Shown here piece by piece: positions 1-9,428 of a stretch of 64,000 nucleotides of DNA (positions are counted from its first letter, which is position 1; every line of letters begins with the position of its first letter). The stretch is from the NCBI GenBank assembly GCA_044347755.1, contig JBIKUE010000009.1:1-64000 (forward strand). Direction: 5' to 3'. Below the pieces are notes generated by a model, which was not told the origin of the DNA, searched no databases, and saw nothing but the letters and a program-made list of their open reading frames with translations. This DNA is from M3007 sp044347755. GTDB lineage: Bacteria > Bacteroidota > Bacteroidia > Chitinophagales > Saprospiraceae. A program made the position numbers and the translations under genes.

Positions 1-31
1 CAGTTAAGGCTGCCGTCCTGAATAAATTTAT

Positions 32-3000
32 TCAAATAGCCGCTCCTAAATCTGTGAAAGTCGCTTGAGGCCTAAACGGGATAGGGAAAATCTGGCTTCC
101 AACAAGATTCATGCAACAAAGCCTATCTTGTTGGCTAAGACCGGAAGTGTTGAGCAGTGCTTCAGTTTGAGCCAACAGACCCAAGTCTTGCTCCAACTGT
201 GTTTCAAAGGTTGCCAAATCGACTCTATCCGTTGTGCTGGTTTGAAACATTTGGCGAATACCAATTTGAAGGTCAGCGTAAGATTTGAGGCCATTGGTTT
301 GAGCGGATGCTAAAAAAATGTTGAAGTCGACATCACCGGGATACGGATTGCCTTCTTCCGTAAGGCGCTCATAGAGTCTGCGTTGCGCCGTCCACAATTG
401 AGGAGCTTGATAGTTCAATCCCGTCAACTGCCCTTTAGCGATTTCTTTCTCGCGTACATAATCAGATGCCACTTGGACAATTGGACAATCTGAGTTATTG
501 GGAAGGCATTGATAAGTTGTTGCTGGCGTGGGAATATTTGCAAACCATTGGGCTGGCAGTACCAAATCGGGCAAGAAATCAGCATTTTCATTTGCGTCAA
601 CCGTAAATTTCGAGCGCACTGCGACATCAAATGACCCTACATGTTGTGCTATACTAAACCCAGCCCCCGACCACTTATTCCCCTGATGTACCTGCTCCCC
701 AATCACTGCATCCGAACCCATAAGCAGGCCGCCGCCAGAATTATTATTCATCGTATTGCCTGCTACCCGTATGCTTCCTTTCCCCACAAACACCCCTTCA
801 AAATTTAAACCAATCCCGGTCCCGGAAGCATTGTTGCACACAAAATTGCTTCGGCCGGCCATGATTCCATAAATGCCTTTTTGGCCCACCCCGTTGATCG
901 TATTACAATTGACCCCGTTGAGGTCGCCGCCGGAAATGCCAATGCCGTAGGTACTGCTTCCATTGTTCAAATTCACCAGATTATTGATTACTTTAAGATT
1001 TCGAGACACCCCAACATCAATACCGGCAGCCCCATCGGTCACGATGATGGTATTTTGGGAAAACAAACCTTCCTGTTGCCCAAAATCACCAGAACCACCT
1101 GTTTTGATCCCAACGCCCTGCGCATTTCCAATCATACGAACGGTATTTTCATTCACCTGGCAGCCATTCGGCAAGGCCAAAGCATGGAATACTCCAATGC
1201 CGAGGTCTTTGGCTTGAATGTCATTGGTTGATATGAATACTTTTTTGTTGATACCCATGCGGCTGGATACCCCATTGTTGACACTCAGAATCTTATTTTC
1301 GGTCACTGAGAGGGTGGTTTGCAGGCCTTCAACCGCAGTATGGCAGTTGTTAAAGGTTGCGGGGCTGGCTGCCAAAACACCTTCCCCTTTTACCACGAGG
1401 CTTCCGTTTCGGGCATATATTGCCTTGCCAGGAGCAGTGTTCGTGCCGGGTAGGTTGGGCGCACCGGATGCTTTTAGGATATCTTCAAAAAATGTGTGGC
1501 TCACCCTCAGATTGGAATTGTAGGTGATGATGCCGTTGTGTAGATTTTTGAACTGGCTATTCATTCCTCCAGAACTGCTGATATTGAGTGCAGGCACTCG
1601 ATCTACGTACACGCCTGCGTAACCTCTTCCACCAAAAGGAAGTGGAGATTGACCTGCATACGGAGCTTTAAGTGTGCCCGTGGTGATAAATTTGTTGCCG
1701 GACAAGGTGATGCCGGGTGGCACAGCATTAGTAGGAACCAATGCCTGAAAGCCATAGTTATTGTTCTCAAACGTGGTTTGACGCACATCTGCAATGGCTG
1801 AACCTTTTAGTTTGATTGCCCATTGAGCATCTTTCAGTTCTGAAGAAACACATTCAATACTTGCCCCATCTTCGAGTTCGATCCCTGCCCACATGGTTTC
1901 GCAGCCTTCAATGCTTGAATTAATCAATTTTAGTTTAGTATCACCGTTCAAGTGGAATTTGTTGCTGGCATCCATCACAAAATGGTAGCCAGTAAAATTG
2001 TAGCCTGTAACGCCACTGGAGCTACCCGGTATTGGAAATTCATAAAGATAATCTGGTGGATTTGGGAGATTGGGAGGTGGTATAACAGGAAAATCAAGAT
2101 CACCAAAAATCTGAAAATGGCGGGCAGTCGTACCAGGTACAATTACATCAAGTACCGTTTGCCCTGGCTGAACAAATCGATTGAAAAAGGGATCAATTAT
2201 AACTTCTCGGACTCCAATTTGTTGGCTTACATTTCCCATATATAATGAAACAAAGCCACCACCGTCCAAAAATGTAGGGCCTGGAGTGTACTTTAGTGTA
2301 AAATTTATGTCTTTCTGTGCATCTATATTGGGGAATTCTGATATTATTTCCGGGTTAGTATTATCGTCTGGGCCTAGTGGGTTTTCACGAGCAATGAGCT
2401 CAAAATCTACCCCTCCCACCAAGGGTCTAACATGCGTAAAATAATCACTAAACCTTCCATCCTGGCCACTGAATACTTGTGCTAAATCTTTTTTAAATTT
2501 GGCTCTAATTGGATGATTGGCAGGATTACATCCACCCTTGATTGTGGCAGAAAAGTTCATGATGTCGCTTTTCGTGGCACAGTTAAGTATCGGGTTTGGG
2601 TTGTCCGTTATAAACAGAGTCACTTTGGGCTCACAACGGGTACATTCATCACTAGTATATCCGTTAATTTGTTCAGCCAGACATTGGCACCTTAATTCAG
2701 GAGTGCTGGTCAACCCATTGAGGATCAAATGCATACAACCTGACATGCTAGCAGCGTCGCCATTACTTGTACACATCAAATAATTTGGGCTTGAAGCGCA
2801 TGGTTGATTACAACCAAACTCATCATTTTCATGAGCTAAACCTATTAGATGGCCAATTTCGTGCGCAGCTGTATATCCTATTACTCCAGAACCCCATAAA
2901 TTATCGGGCCCGCCAATTATCGCAACACGCTTACCCCTGTTGTTATTTTGACAGTGGAAGTTCGTATTGGCATAAGTCTGTCCTCTCACTCCTCGTTGGC

Positions 3001-3847
3001 GCCCTGTAAAATATATAATCCCGTCTTTTCGCACACAAGGCCGACCATTCCAATTGTTATTTATATTTTGAGACCAAGTTGTGAAATCATTATTGAATAA
3101 GTCTGGTTGAGTTGGCTCTTCAATCCAAACAGTACTGATTTGAAACCGTGTATCTATGGTATACCAAATATCGTCAGCAGTACTTATTGCATTTTGCGCA
3201 AAAATAGTAGCTTCAAGTAAAGGATCCGGGTAGTTAGAAAAGTGGTCTACAAATAGTTGGTCTACATGAACTCCAAGGTTTATGGAAACAACGCTACAAA
3301 GACTCTCATTTTCAGGACTGTCGGCTTTTTTTGTTGACTGTAAATATTGGTGTTCCACAAAAGAAAAAACGTTTGGCATAGATTTTCCTTCACGTTCGAC
3401 ATTTGAAATAGTATATTTTTTCTCACCGGTAACGATAGTTGCATAGAATGATTGATCTGAAATGATCATTGACACCCTACTGTTTGGATCACCCTTGACA
3501 TATCCTTTTTGAACAGCACTTCGAATAGCAGTCCCATTTCTGCTGGCACCTTTGCTCTCACCCTGTGTTGATAAAACCAATGTTGTGTTAAATATCCCAA
3601 TTTTAAGGCTAAACTCCACTTCTTTATGGCGTTGAGGGTTGTGAATATATCTTGACAATTCCAGCGATGGGAAAGAAAAAATCAATGCATTATAGTCATT
3701 GGCTTGATAAAGCGATGCTTCCTTATCGTTTAAAAGAGTAGCCTCAAATATTGGCGGATGTATCCTGTTTTGTGCTAAACCAGGAGTAAAAGCAATAAAC
3801 AACACGACAATTGCCGTGAAAAGTGAAAAATAATTAGTTTGATTCAT
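32..3847 (-). CDS. Secreted reprolysin-like zinc metalloprotease with right-handed beta-helix region
   Basis: The 1271-residue product starts with a signal peptide (hydrophobic to about residue 25, ending GLAQ). A zinc-protease signature HEIGHLIGLAH places H329, E330, H333 and H339 as ligands and catalytic base. A Met-turn-like YLMC follows about 20 residues on. This is the M12/reprolysin-like (metzincin) pattern. Residues of roughly 600-1130 are rich in N/G/V periodic turns typical of a parallel beta-helix (NosD/pectate-lyase-like), so the protein probably cuts or binds extracellular polymers. The tail after about residue 1140 is helical and ends in CCMNLVGSQIF and a short segment. No T9SS sorting domain is seen before the TGA at 32-34, which is unusual for a secreted protein of this phylum. 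The gene may be interrupted there or be exported by the signal peptide alone. The ATG at 3845-3847 is the first one before the signal peptide. Confidence 0.8.
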   Translation of the reverse strand: MNQTNYFSLFTAIVVLFIAFTPGLAQNRIHPPIFEATLLNDKEASLYQANDYNALIFSFPSLELSRYIHNPQRHKEVEFSLKIGIFNTTLVLSTQGESKGASRNGTAIRSAVQKGYVKGDPNSRVSMIISDQSFYATIVTGEKKYTISNVEREGKSMPNVFSFVEHQYLQSTKKADSPENESLCSVVSINLGVHVDQLFVDHFSNYPDPLLEATIFAQNAISTADDIWYTIDTRFQISTVWIEEPTQPDLFNNDFTTWSQNINNNWNGRPCVRKDGIIYFTGRQRGVRGQTYANTNFHCQNNNRGKRVAIIGGPDNLWGSGVIGYTAAHEIGHLIGLAHENDEFGCNQPCASSPNYLMCTSNGDAASMSGCMHLILNGLTSTPELRCQCLAEQINGYTSDECTRCEPKVTLFITDNPNPILNCATKSDIMNFSATIKGGCNPANHPIRAKFKKDLAQVFSGQDGRFSDYFTHVRPLVGGVDFELIARENPLGPDDNTNPEIISEFPNIDAQKDINFTLKYTPGPTFLDGGGFVSLYMGNVSQQIGVREVIIDPFFNRFVQPGQTVLDVIVPGTTARHFQIFGDLDFPVIPPPNLPNPPDYLYEFPIPGSSSGVTGYNFTGYHFVMDASNKFHLNGDTKLKLINSSIEGCETMWAGIELEDGASIECVSSELKDAQWAIKLKGSAIADVRQTTFENNNYGFQALVPTNAVPPGITLSGNKFITTGTLKAPYAGQSPLPFGGRGYAGVYVDRVPALNISSSGGMNSQFKNLHNGIITYNSNLRVSHTFFEDILKASGAPNLPGTNTAPGKAIYARNGSLVVKGEGVLAASPATFNNCHTAVEGLQTTLSVTENKILSVNNGVSSRMGINKKVFISTNDIQAKDLGIGVFHALALPNGCQVNENTVRMIGNAQGVGIKTGGSGDFGQQEGLFSQNTIIVTDGAAGIDVGVSRNLKVINNLVNLNNGSSTYGIGISGGDLNGVNCNTINGVGQKGIYGIMAGRSNFVCNNASGTGIGLNFEGVFVGKGSIRVAGNTMNNNSGGGLLMGSDAVIGEQVHQGNKWSGAGFSIAQHVGSFDVAVRSKFTVDANENADFLPDLVLPAQWFANIPTPATTYQCLPNNSDCPIVQVASDYVREKEIAKGQLTGLNYQAPQLWTAQRRLYERLTEEGNPYPGDVDFNIFLASAQTNGLKSYADLQIGIRQMFQTSTTDRVDLATFETQLEQDLGLLAQTEALLNTSGLSQQDRLCCMNLVGSQIFPIPFRPQATFTDLGAAI

Positions 3848-4479
3848 AATAGTTGAAAATTCTAAGTTAGAAAAGCTAAGTTTAGCCGCGGCGAAGTGAT
3901 TTAGAAAAAATCACGGGATCCATGGCGAAATTGAGAACTGTTGAAATACTGGTGTTAATGAGTGATTCCGGACACCCCACGAATTAATTCACTTTGCGAA
4001 AAATATCCAAAATAGTTTGTTTAAAATCCTTAAAATTGGGATAAATGTGTATCGCCGGAAAAACTGTACCACTACCAAATTTTCAGGAAGAAACATAATA
4101 ACAAGTTGGCATAAAATAAAAATAAATCGCATAATCTGTCTAAATCAGACAAAACCTATAATTTTACTTTACCGTCCCACACGGTCATTCCATCCCAGCA
4201 TCTGTTCAACCGCGTCTTTGGGACTTTCCGACTTCATCGAGACAGGGCTTGACCCAGCGCCACGCGCGTGAACAGCCGGGCATTTGTTGCTACAAACGTT
4301 GGCCTCTACAAACGTTGGGCCTCTTACGAGGCCGGACGGGTCTTTACAAGAGGACAGGCCGGGGATGAGTGCGTGGCAGCAACGGAATCAGCCTCGCCTG
4401 GTATGCTGCTTTTGCCATTTTTTTCCCATCTTTGTACTTCCAAATTCAGATTACCTACACCAACCCTCCTTCTTTTTCC
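3848..4479. other. 632-bp intergenic region between divergent protease genes
   Basis: No convincing gene. From about 3960 to 4160 it is A/T-rich and probably holds the promoters of both divergent protease genes, though I cannot pin a perfect TAnnTTTG box. The part nearer the M4 protease gene is G/C-richer and contains the short repeat at 4290-4336. A small hairpin lies at 3896-3914 (GTGATTT/AAATCAC). Confidence 0.5.
4290..4336 (+). repeat. Tandem CTACAAACGTTGG repeat with GGCCTC/GAGGCC hairpin
   Basis: CTACAAACGTTGG occurs at 4290-4302 and again at 4306-4318. The second copy is followed by the small hairpin GGCCTC-TTAC-GAGGCC. A variant of the same string (GCTACAAAGGTTGGACCTC then GAGGTC) lies 14 kb away at 18805-18833 inside a large palindrome, so this is a dispersed repeat word. 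Function unknown. Confidence 0.6.
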
Positions 4480-7400
4480 ATGAAGAAAATCCTTTCCCTC
4501 CTCACGCTACTGCTATTGGCCGTAGCCACGCTTTCTGCACAACGCAGCAAACCCGTTCCTCATAAAACCGACGAGCACCCTTTCACCCCGCAGATCAACT
4601 GGCCGGGCAAAGCGGTTCCGCCGGCAAACAACCCGTTTTACGTAACGGCTCCGCGTTTCAAACCTGCCGGCCCGCTGACGCCCATTTCAGCCGTATCTGA
4701 TGGCAATATTTCTGTAAAACGCGCCGAAAATGGCCTTCCTATGTTCTTTGAAGGCAAAACTGCGGCATCCGGCAGCATGGCCGAGAGCAAGCCCATGGAC
4801 CAGCGCGCCCTGGAATACTGCGCCAGCCTGCAGCCACAGAGCATTGCCCAACCGGCACAGGAATTTACCGCAAAATCTGTTCAAACCGACGAGCAGGGCA
4901 ACGCCCACGTGCGCCTGGAGCAAACCTTCAACGGCCTGCCAGTTTGGGGTTCCGAACTCATTTGCCACACCCAGGGCGGCGCTTTCACGCGCATGAATGG
5001 CCGGTATTTCCCTACGCCTGAATTGGCTACCATTACACCGGCCATGGATGCAGAAGCAGCCATATGGAAGGTAAAAACCGCTATCGGTTTGGAAAACCTC
5101 AAAACCGACTGGACGGAGCAAGACCTTAACATGATTGATGGTGAGCCATTCAGCGCTATGCTCGTGGTTTTCCACGTGAACGAAAAACTCAACGGCGAAC
5201 GCCTGGCCTGGCACGTAGCAGCCCGCCCCAATGTATTCAGCCGCTCCGAATGGTTCATCGACGCCGCTACCGGCGAGGTGTTGAACTCCTTCGAACATAC
5301 CTGCAATCTGCTGGGCCATTACCACGCCAAAGGGCACAACACCGCTTCGGTGGCAGCCCATGAAGGCCATGCGCCAAATGCGCCCAACATGGTAGACGGT
5401 CCGGTGAACATCAGCGGTGTAGACTTGCTGGATGTAACCCGCAATCTACCTTTAGCCGGCTGGCAATTTGGCAATCAGGTAACACTTGAAGACGCCAGCA
5501 AAACCATGTTCAACGCTGGCGCTTCTAACATGCCCAGTGATCCGGTAGGCGTCATCGTAACCCTGGATGCCTCAAATACCTCTCCTGAAAATCAGAATTT
5601 CAATGTGGATTTGATTGTTTCCAACAATACTACGTTTACCAATAAAAAGGCAGCGATCAGCTCACATTACAATGCCATCAAAAGCTTTGACTACTTCAAA
5701 ACGAAGTTCAACCGCAATTCCATTGATGGGGTTGGAGGCAACGTAATCAGCATTGTAAATGTAACAGAAGCCGATGGCACTTCCATGGAAAATGCCTTCT
5801 GGAATGGCGCAGCCATGTTCTACGGAAATGGTGGCTCTGTGTTCAAACCTTTAGCCCGTGGCCTGGATGTAGGCGGCCACGAAATGACCCACGGGGTGAT
5901 TGAAAAAACGGCTAACCTGATTTACCAAAACGAAAGTGGCGCCCTCAACGAATCCTTTGCCGATGTGTTCGGCCAGATGATTGATGGAGATCCAAACGAC
6001 TGGAAAATCGGGGAAGATGTGATGCAAAGCGGTGGCGGCCTGCCAACTGCCCTGCGCGACATGCAAAACCCGAACAATGGCCAACCGGCCAATAGTTCTT
6101 TTTGGCAACCGGCTCACACCAATGATCAATATGTTGGTCCGCAGGATAACGGAGGCGTACATATCAATTCCGGCATTATCAACCGCGCATACTTCCTGTT
6201 TGCTACTAACGCAGCTGTAGGTAATACAAAAGCTGAACAGGTGTTCTACAAAGCCCTGCGCGATTACCTGGTGAAATCCAGCAAATTCGTGGATTGCCGT
6301 TTAGCCGTAATCCAGGCTTCCAACGATTTGTATGGCTCCACTGTGGCCGATGCAGCTGCAAATGCTTTCGCAGCGGTAGGTATCGGCAGCGGCGCCCCGA
6401 GCGGCAATTATCTGGGTCAACTGAGCCCAAATCCAGGCACCGATTACATCCTTTGCACCAAAAACAACGGCGATCTGGAAATTGCCACCAGCACTGGCAC
6501 CGTGATCGCATCGTTGTATACGGGGGGCATTAGTAGCCGTCCAAGCATAACCGACAATGGCGTAAGCATGGTGTTCATCAATGAGAACAATCAGTTGATG
6601 GCCATTGAATTCAACTGGCAGGCAAACCAATTCGTGGTGAGTACCGTGGATGATGGTCCATGGCGCAATGCCGCTATTTCAAAAGACGGTCGCTTCCTGG
6701 CCTTGCTGAAAGATTTTCTGGAGCCTCGCATTTATATCTATGATCTGGCGGATCCTTTTGGCGGATTTGAAACGTTTTTCCTGTACAATCCAACCTACAC
6801 CCAGGGACAAATCACAGGCGATGTGGATTTTGCAGATGTAATGGAGTTTGATTATTCCAATACCTACCTGATGTACGATGCGTATAACACACTGGACAAT
6901 ATTGGCTACTGGGATATTGGTTTTATTCAATTCTGGGAAAATGACCAGTTTGCCGATGGTGGTGATGCATTTATCACCAAGCTCTTTTCCGGTTTGCCGG
7001 AAAAAGTGAGCATCAACAATCCAACGCTGTCTAAAAACTCGCCCTTTATTCTGGCATTCGATCTGATTGACGAAACCGGCACCGTGCGCAATGATATTTA
7101 CGGCGCAAATTCAGAGACCGGCGATTATGACGTAATTGTATCCAATATTGGCGATCTGGGTTGGCCTAACTATAACCGTTTGGATACACGCCTGATTTAC
7201 GACAATCCAACCGCTCAGGGATTTGATATCCGTTCTCAAGGCCTGAATCCAAATAAAATTCAGCCCCAGGGCAGCAACACTTCCCTGATTCCAGGACATT
7301 ACTGGGGCGTTTGGTTTGCCAACGGAACCAGGAGCCTGCAAGTAGGTACAGAAGATCTGGAAGGTCAGGGATTTGCGATGAGTATTTCTCCAAACCCAAC

Positions 7401-7623
7401 TGCAGACATAGCTCAACTGCGTATGAACGCTCCGGAAAGCACCAATGCCAGCATTAGCTTGCACGGCCTCCTGGGTGAAACCCTGCTTACCCGCAACGTG
7501 ACCTTCTCAGAAGGCGAAAACGTGCTGGACATTGACCTGCAATCCTACCCTTCCGGAAATTACATTGTGCGCATTGTATCTGAAACCGGCGCCGGTGCAG
7601 CTTTGAAAGTGGTGAAACTGTAG
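4480..7623 (+). CDS. Secreted thermolysin-like M4 metalloprotease with T9SS sorting domain
   Basis: 1047 residues from the ATG at 4480, chosen because it gives a clean signal peptide (MKKILSLLTLLLLAVATLSAQ); the frame is open further upstream. An FTP-like propeptide covers about residues 100-290. The M4 catalytic domain carries H467-E468-x-x-H471 (HEMTH), the third zinc ligand E491 in GALNESFADVFG, and the transition-state histidine H561 in DNGGVHINSGI. After about residue 630 the chain looks like a beta-propeller or TolB-like segment. The last 80 residues (SISPNPTAD... ending LKVVKL) are a T9SS type A sorting domain, so the enzyme should be exported through the outer membrane and either released or anchored. 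It is a general extracellular endopeptidase by family. The gene ends at the direct repeats and palindrome that separate it from the convergent trpE-like gene. Confidence 0.92.
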   Translation: MKKILSLLTLLLLAVATLSAQRSKPVPHKTDEHPFTPQINWPGKAVPPANNPFYVTAPRFKPAGPLTPISAVSDGNISVKRAENGLPMFFEGKTAASGSMAESKPMDQRALEYCASLQPQSIAQPAQEFTAKSVQTDEQGNAHVRLEQTFNGLPVWGSELICHTQGGAFTRMNGRYFPTPELATITPAMDAEAAIWKVKTAIGLENLKTDWTEQDLNMIDGEPFSAMLVVFHVNEKLNGERLAWHVAARPNVFSRSEWFIDAATGEVLNSFEHTCNLLGHYHAKGHNTASVAAHEGHAPNAPNMVDGPVNISGVDLLDVTRNLPLAGWQFGNQVTLEDASKTMFNAGASNMPSDPVGVIVTLDASNTSPENQNFNVDLIVSNNTTFTNKKAAISSHYNAIKSFDYFKTKFNRNSIDGVGGNVISIVNVTEADGTSMENAFWNGAAMFYGNGGSVFKPLARGLDVGGHEMTHGVIEKTANLIYQNESGALNESFADVFGQMIDGDPNDWKIGEDVMQSGGGLPTALRDMQNPNNGQPANSSFWQPAHTNDQYVGPQDNGGVHINSGIINRAYFLFATNAAVGNTKAEQVFYKALRDYLVKSSKFVDCRLAVIQASNDLYGSTVADAAANAFAAVGIGSGAPSGNYLGQLSPNPGTDYILCTKNNGDLEIATSTGTVIASLYTGGISSRPSITDNGVSMVFINENNQLMAIEFNWQANQFVVSTVDDGPWRNAAISKDGRFLALLKDFLEPRIYIYDLADPFGGFETFFLYNPTYTQGQITGDVDFADVMEFDYSNTYLMYDAYNTLDNIGYWDIGFIQFWENDQFADGGDAFITKLFSGLPEKVSINNPTLSKNSPFILAFDLIDETGTVRNDIYGANSETGDYDVIVSNIGDLGWPNYNRLDTRLIYDNPTAQGFDIRSQGLNPNKIQPQGSNTSLIPGHYWGVWFANGTRSLQVGTEDLEGQGFAMSISPNPTADIAQLRMNAPESTNASISLHGLLGETLLTRNVTFSEGENVLDIDLQSYPSGNYIVRIVSETGAGAALKVVKL

Positions 7624-7627
7624 TGGG

Positions 7628-7669
7628 AGATGAGTTAGGAGAGATGAGTTAGGAGAGATGAGTTAGGAG
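7628..7669 (+). repeat. Three tandem 14-bp units AGATGAGTTAGGAG
   Basis: Three exact consecutive copies of AGATGAGTTAGGAG at 7628-7641, 7642-7655 and 7656-7669. They begin four bases after the M4 protease stop codon. The last copy runs into the left arm of the palindrome at 7658-7751, whose right arm contains the complement of the same word. Confidence 0.95.
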
Positions 7670-7751
7670 AGATGAGATATGATTTGGGCTCGGGTAATTG
7701 ATCCATTTTACTAACCCGAGCCCAAATCATATCTCATCTCTCCTAACTCAT
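7658..7751. terminator. Perfect 38-bp-arm palindrome between convergent genes
   Basis: Left arm 7658-7695 and right arm 7714-7751 are perfect complements over 38 bp with an 18-base loop. The right arm covers the TGA of the trpE-like gene (7748-7750). It lies between convergent genes and could terminate both, but it lacks a classical short GC stem with a U tail and is much longer than a usual intrinsic terminator. Confidence 0.75.
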
Positions 7752-9244
7752 ATCCCATAACTCCCCACCGCTTCCATAAAGGCGCCGGATTTGATTTTAG
7801 TTTCGCGGAGTTCGTTTTCCGGCACGGATTCATAGAGAAGGGTGGCGCCAGCGGAGAAAGAAAGCAGTCCATCTCGCACGTGGGCTGTTCGGATGGTGAT
7901 GGCGGTATTCACATCCCCATTGAATAATAACCAGCCAATGCTGCCGCCGTAATACCCACGCGTATGTTGTTCAATCTCTTCAATGTACTGCATAGCGGCA
8001 ATTTTGGGGGCGCCGGTGAGTGTGCCGGCATTCAGGCTGGCAATCAGCGCATCAAACCCTGAATAACGCGCCTGGAGCGTACCGCTCAATTGCGCCACAG
8101 TATGCGTTACGTGCGAATATTTCTCTACAATACGGTAGTGTTCAATATCAATGCCCGGTTGGCAGATGCGCGCCAGGTCGTTGCGCCCAAGATCAATGAG
8201 CATATCCAGTTCCGAGTTCTCTTTGGGATCGTTGAGCAACTGCATCATCAGGCGATGATCTTCCATAGGATCCTGCGAGCGCCTGATAGAACCTGAAATG
8301 GGGCGTAAAGTAGCCCGTCCGTTCTCATAACGCAACATCAGCTCCGGACTGGCTCCTAGCAGGGTTTCATTCCCAAAATCAAAATAAAAAAGGTACGGAG
8401 AGGGGTTAATAGCCTTATAGCGGGCATACAAGGGCAGCAAATCGCCACTTACCGGAGCGGTGAGTTTCCGGCTGAGTACGATTTCCAAAAGTTCGCCTTC
8501 ATGGCATAACTGAATGCCTCGTTGCACCTGCCTGCGAAATGTTTCATCATCCGGCGTAGCCACAAATTTCCCTATCTGCAGCGCCTCATCTGCGCCTCCC
8601 TGGGAAGGCACTGCGGGCGCTGCATGACACGGGTCTGTGTTTGATTTGGATAAAAACGCCTTGAGGTCCTGCTCAGCTGCCGGTTCATCGGCACGCGTGA
8701 TGTACACCGTCAAATCAAGCGTTAAATGATTGAATAGCAGGATATTATCGAAAAGAAATAAATGAAAATCCGGTTCCGGACATGGCTTGGAATACGGCAA
8801 ATCCTCAAACTGATACACAAACTGATATGCCAGCGCTCCGTACAGACCCATGAAGTTTTTGTCGGACATTTTGAAATGCGCCAACATGCTGCGCAATGGC
8901 TGTACAATGTTTTGTCGCTCCAGACGATCATCCTCCGCTCCGTGGAATGGAAGTTTTGGAATGTGCAACAACAGCCGGCCCTCCCGCTCACTTTCCACAA
9001 AAAGGGCAAATGTTTTTTTCAAAAAATCATAAAACACTTCTCCCCTGGCATCCAGCAAACGAATATCCAGGTGATCGTCTTTGCCGATCAATTCCAGTGT
9101 AGGCTCAAAACCTATAATCGAAAGCCTGCTGGACTTGTCTACGGTAGAAGCTGACTCAAACAGGCAGGTAGGACCATTCCCTTTCAGTTGGCGGTACAAC
9201 GAAAGGGCGTCGGCATATGGAAGTCGGGCGGTTGCAGTGTGCAT
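7748..9244 (-). CDS. trpE: Anthranilate synthase component I (chorismate-binding)
   Basis: 498 residues from ATG 9244; the frame is open to 9325 but the upstream stretch looks non-coding. The C-terminal two thirds is a chorismate-binding domain with NPSPYLFYFDFG, LRPISGSIRR, DPKENSELDMLIDLGRNDL, GTLTGAPKIAAM and GYYGGSIGW, which are the TrpE/PabB/isochorismate-synthase catalytic motifs. The N-terminal FESAS resembles the L(L)ESA tryptophan-binding loop of TrpE, which favours anthranilate synthase over aminodeoxychorismate synthase (PabB). It would form anthranilate from chorismate and glutamine with a TrpG glutaminase. No trpG or other trp gene is adjacent, so PabB cannot be ruled out. The gene is convergent with the M4 protease gene. 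Confidence 0.8.
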   Translation of the reverse strand: MHTATARLPYADALSLYRQLKGNGPTCLFESASTVDKSSRLSIIGFEPTLELIGKDDHLDIRLLDARGEVFYDFLKKTFALFVESEREGRLLLHIPKLPFHGAEDDRLERQNIVQPLRSMLAHFKMSDKNFMGLYGALAYQFVYQFEDLPYSKPCPEPDFHLFLFDNILLFNHLTLDLTVYITRADEPAAEQDLKAFLSKSNTDPCHAAPAVPSQGGADEALQIGKFVATPDDETFRRQVQRGIQLCHEGELLEIVLSRKLTAPVSGDLLPLYARYKAINPSPYLFYFDFGNETLLGASPELMLRYENGRATLRPISGSIRRSQDPMEDHRLMMQLLNDPKENSELDMLIDLGRNDLARICQPGIDIEHYRIVEKYSHVTHTVAQLSGTLQARYSGFDALIASLNAGTLTGAPKIAAMQYIEEIEQHTRGYYGGSIGWLLFNGDVNTAITIRTAHVRDGLLSFSAGATLLYESVPENELRETKIKSGAFMEAVGSYGI

Positions 9245-9387
9245 AGCGGTACATGATGTACCCCGGAATGGTATTCCGGGAATTAGATAAATAAATTGCA
9301 ATATCGTATCAGTACGATGATACAAAGGTGCAATAAAATGAACCGGACTTGCAAGTGGGCAACCGGATTTTTTTAGGCATGTCGGTT

Positions 9388-9413
9388 TTGCGTATCAAAA
9401 GGCGGTATTTTTG
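9388..9413 (+). promoter_or_regulatory. Bacteroidota-type promoter for the beta-helix/PA14 gene
   Basis: A perfect TAnnTTTG -7 box, TATTTTTG, lies at 9406-9413 with a TTG at 9388-9390 (15-bp spacer, slightly short). Transcription would start a few bases before the ATG at 9429, giving a very short leader. This supports 9429 over the upstream in-frame starts. Confidence 0.55.
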
Positions 9414-9428
9414 CCTCAAATGTTACAC

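Noticed and set aside
4369..4479. N-terminal extension of the M4 protease frame
   Set aside because: The extra 37 residues contain no signal peptide and precede a clear one starting at 4480.
4687..5370. 227-residue minus-strand frame inside the M4 protease gene
   Set aside because: A shadow of the GC-rich coding strand with no recognisable motif, fully within a well-supported gene.
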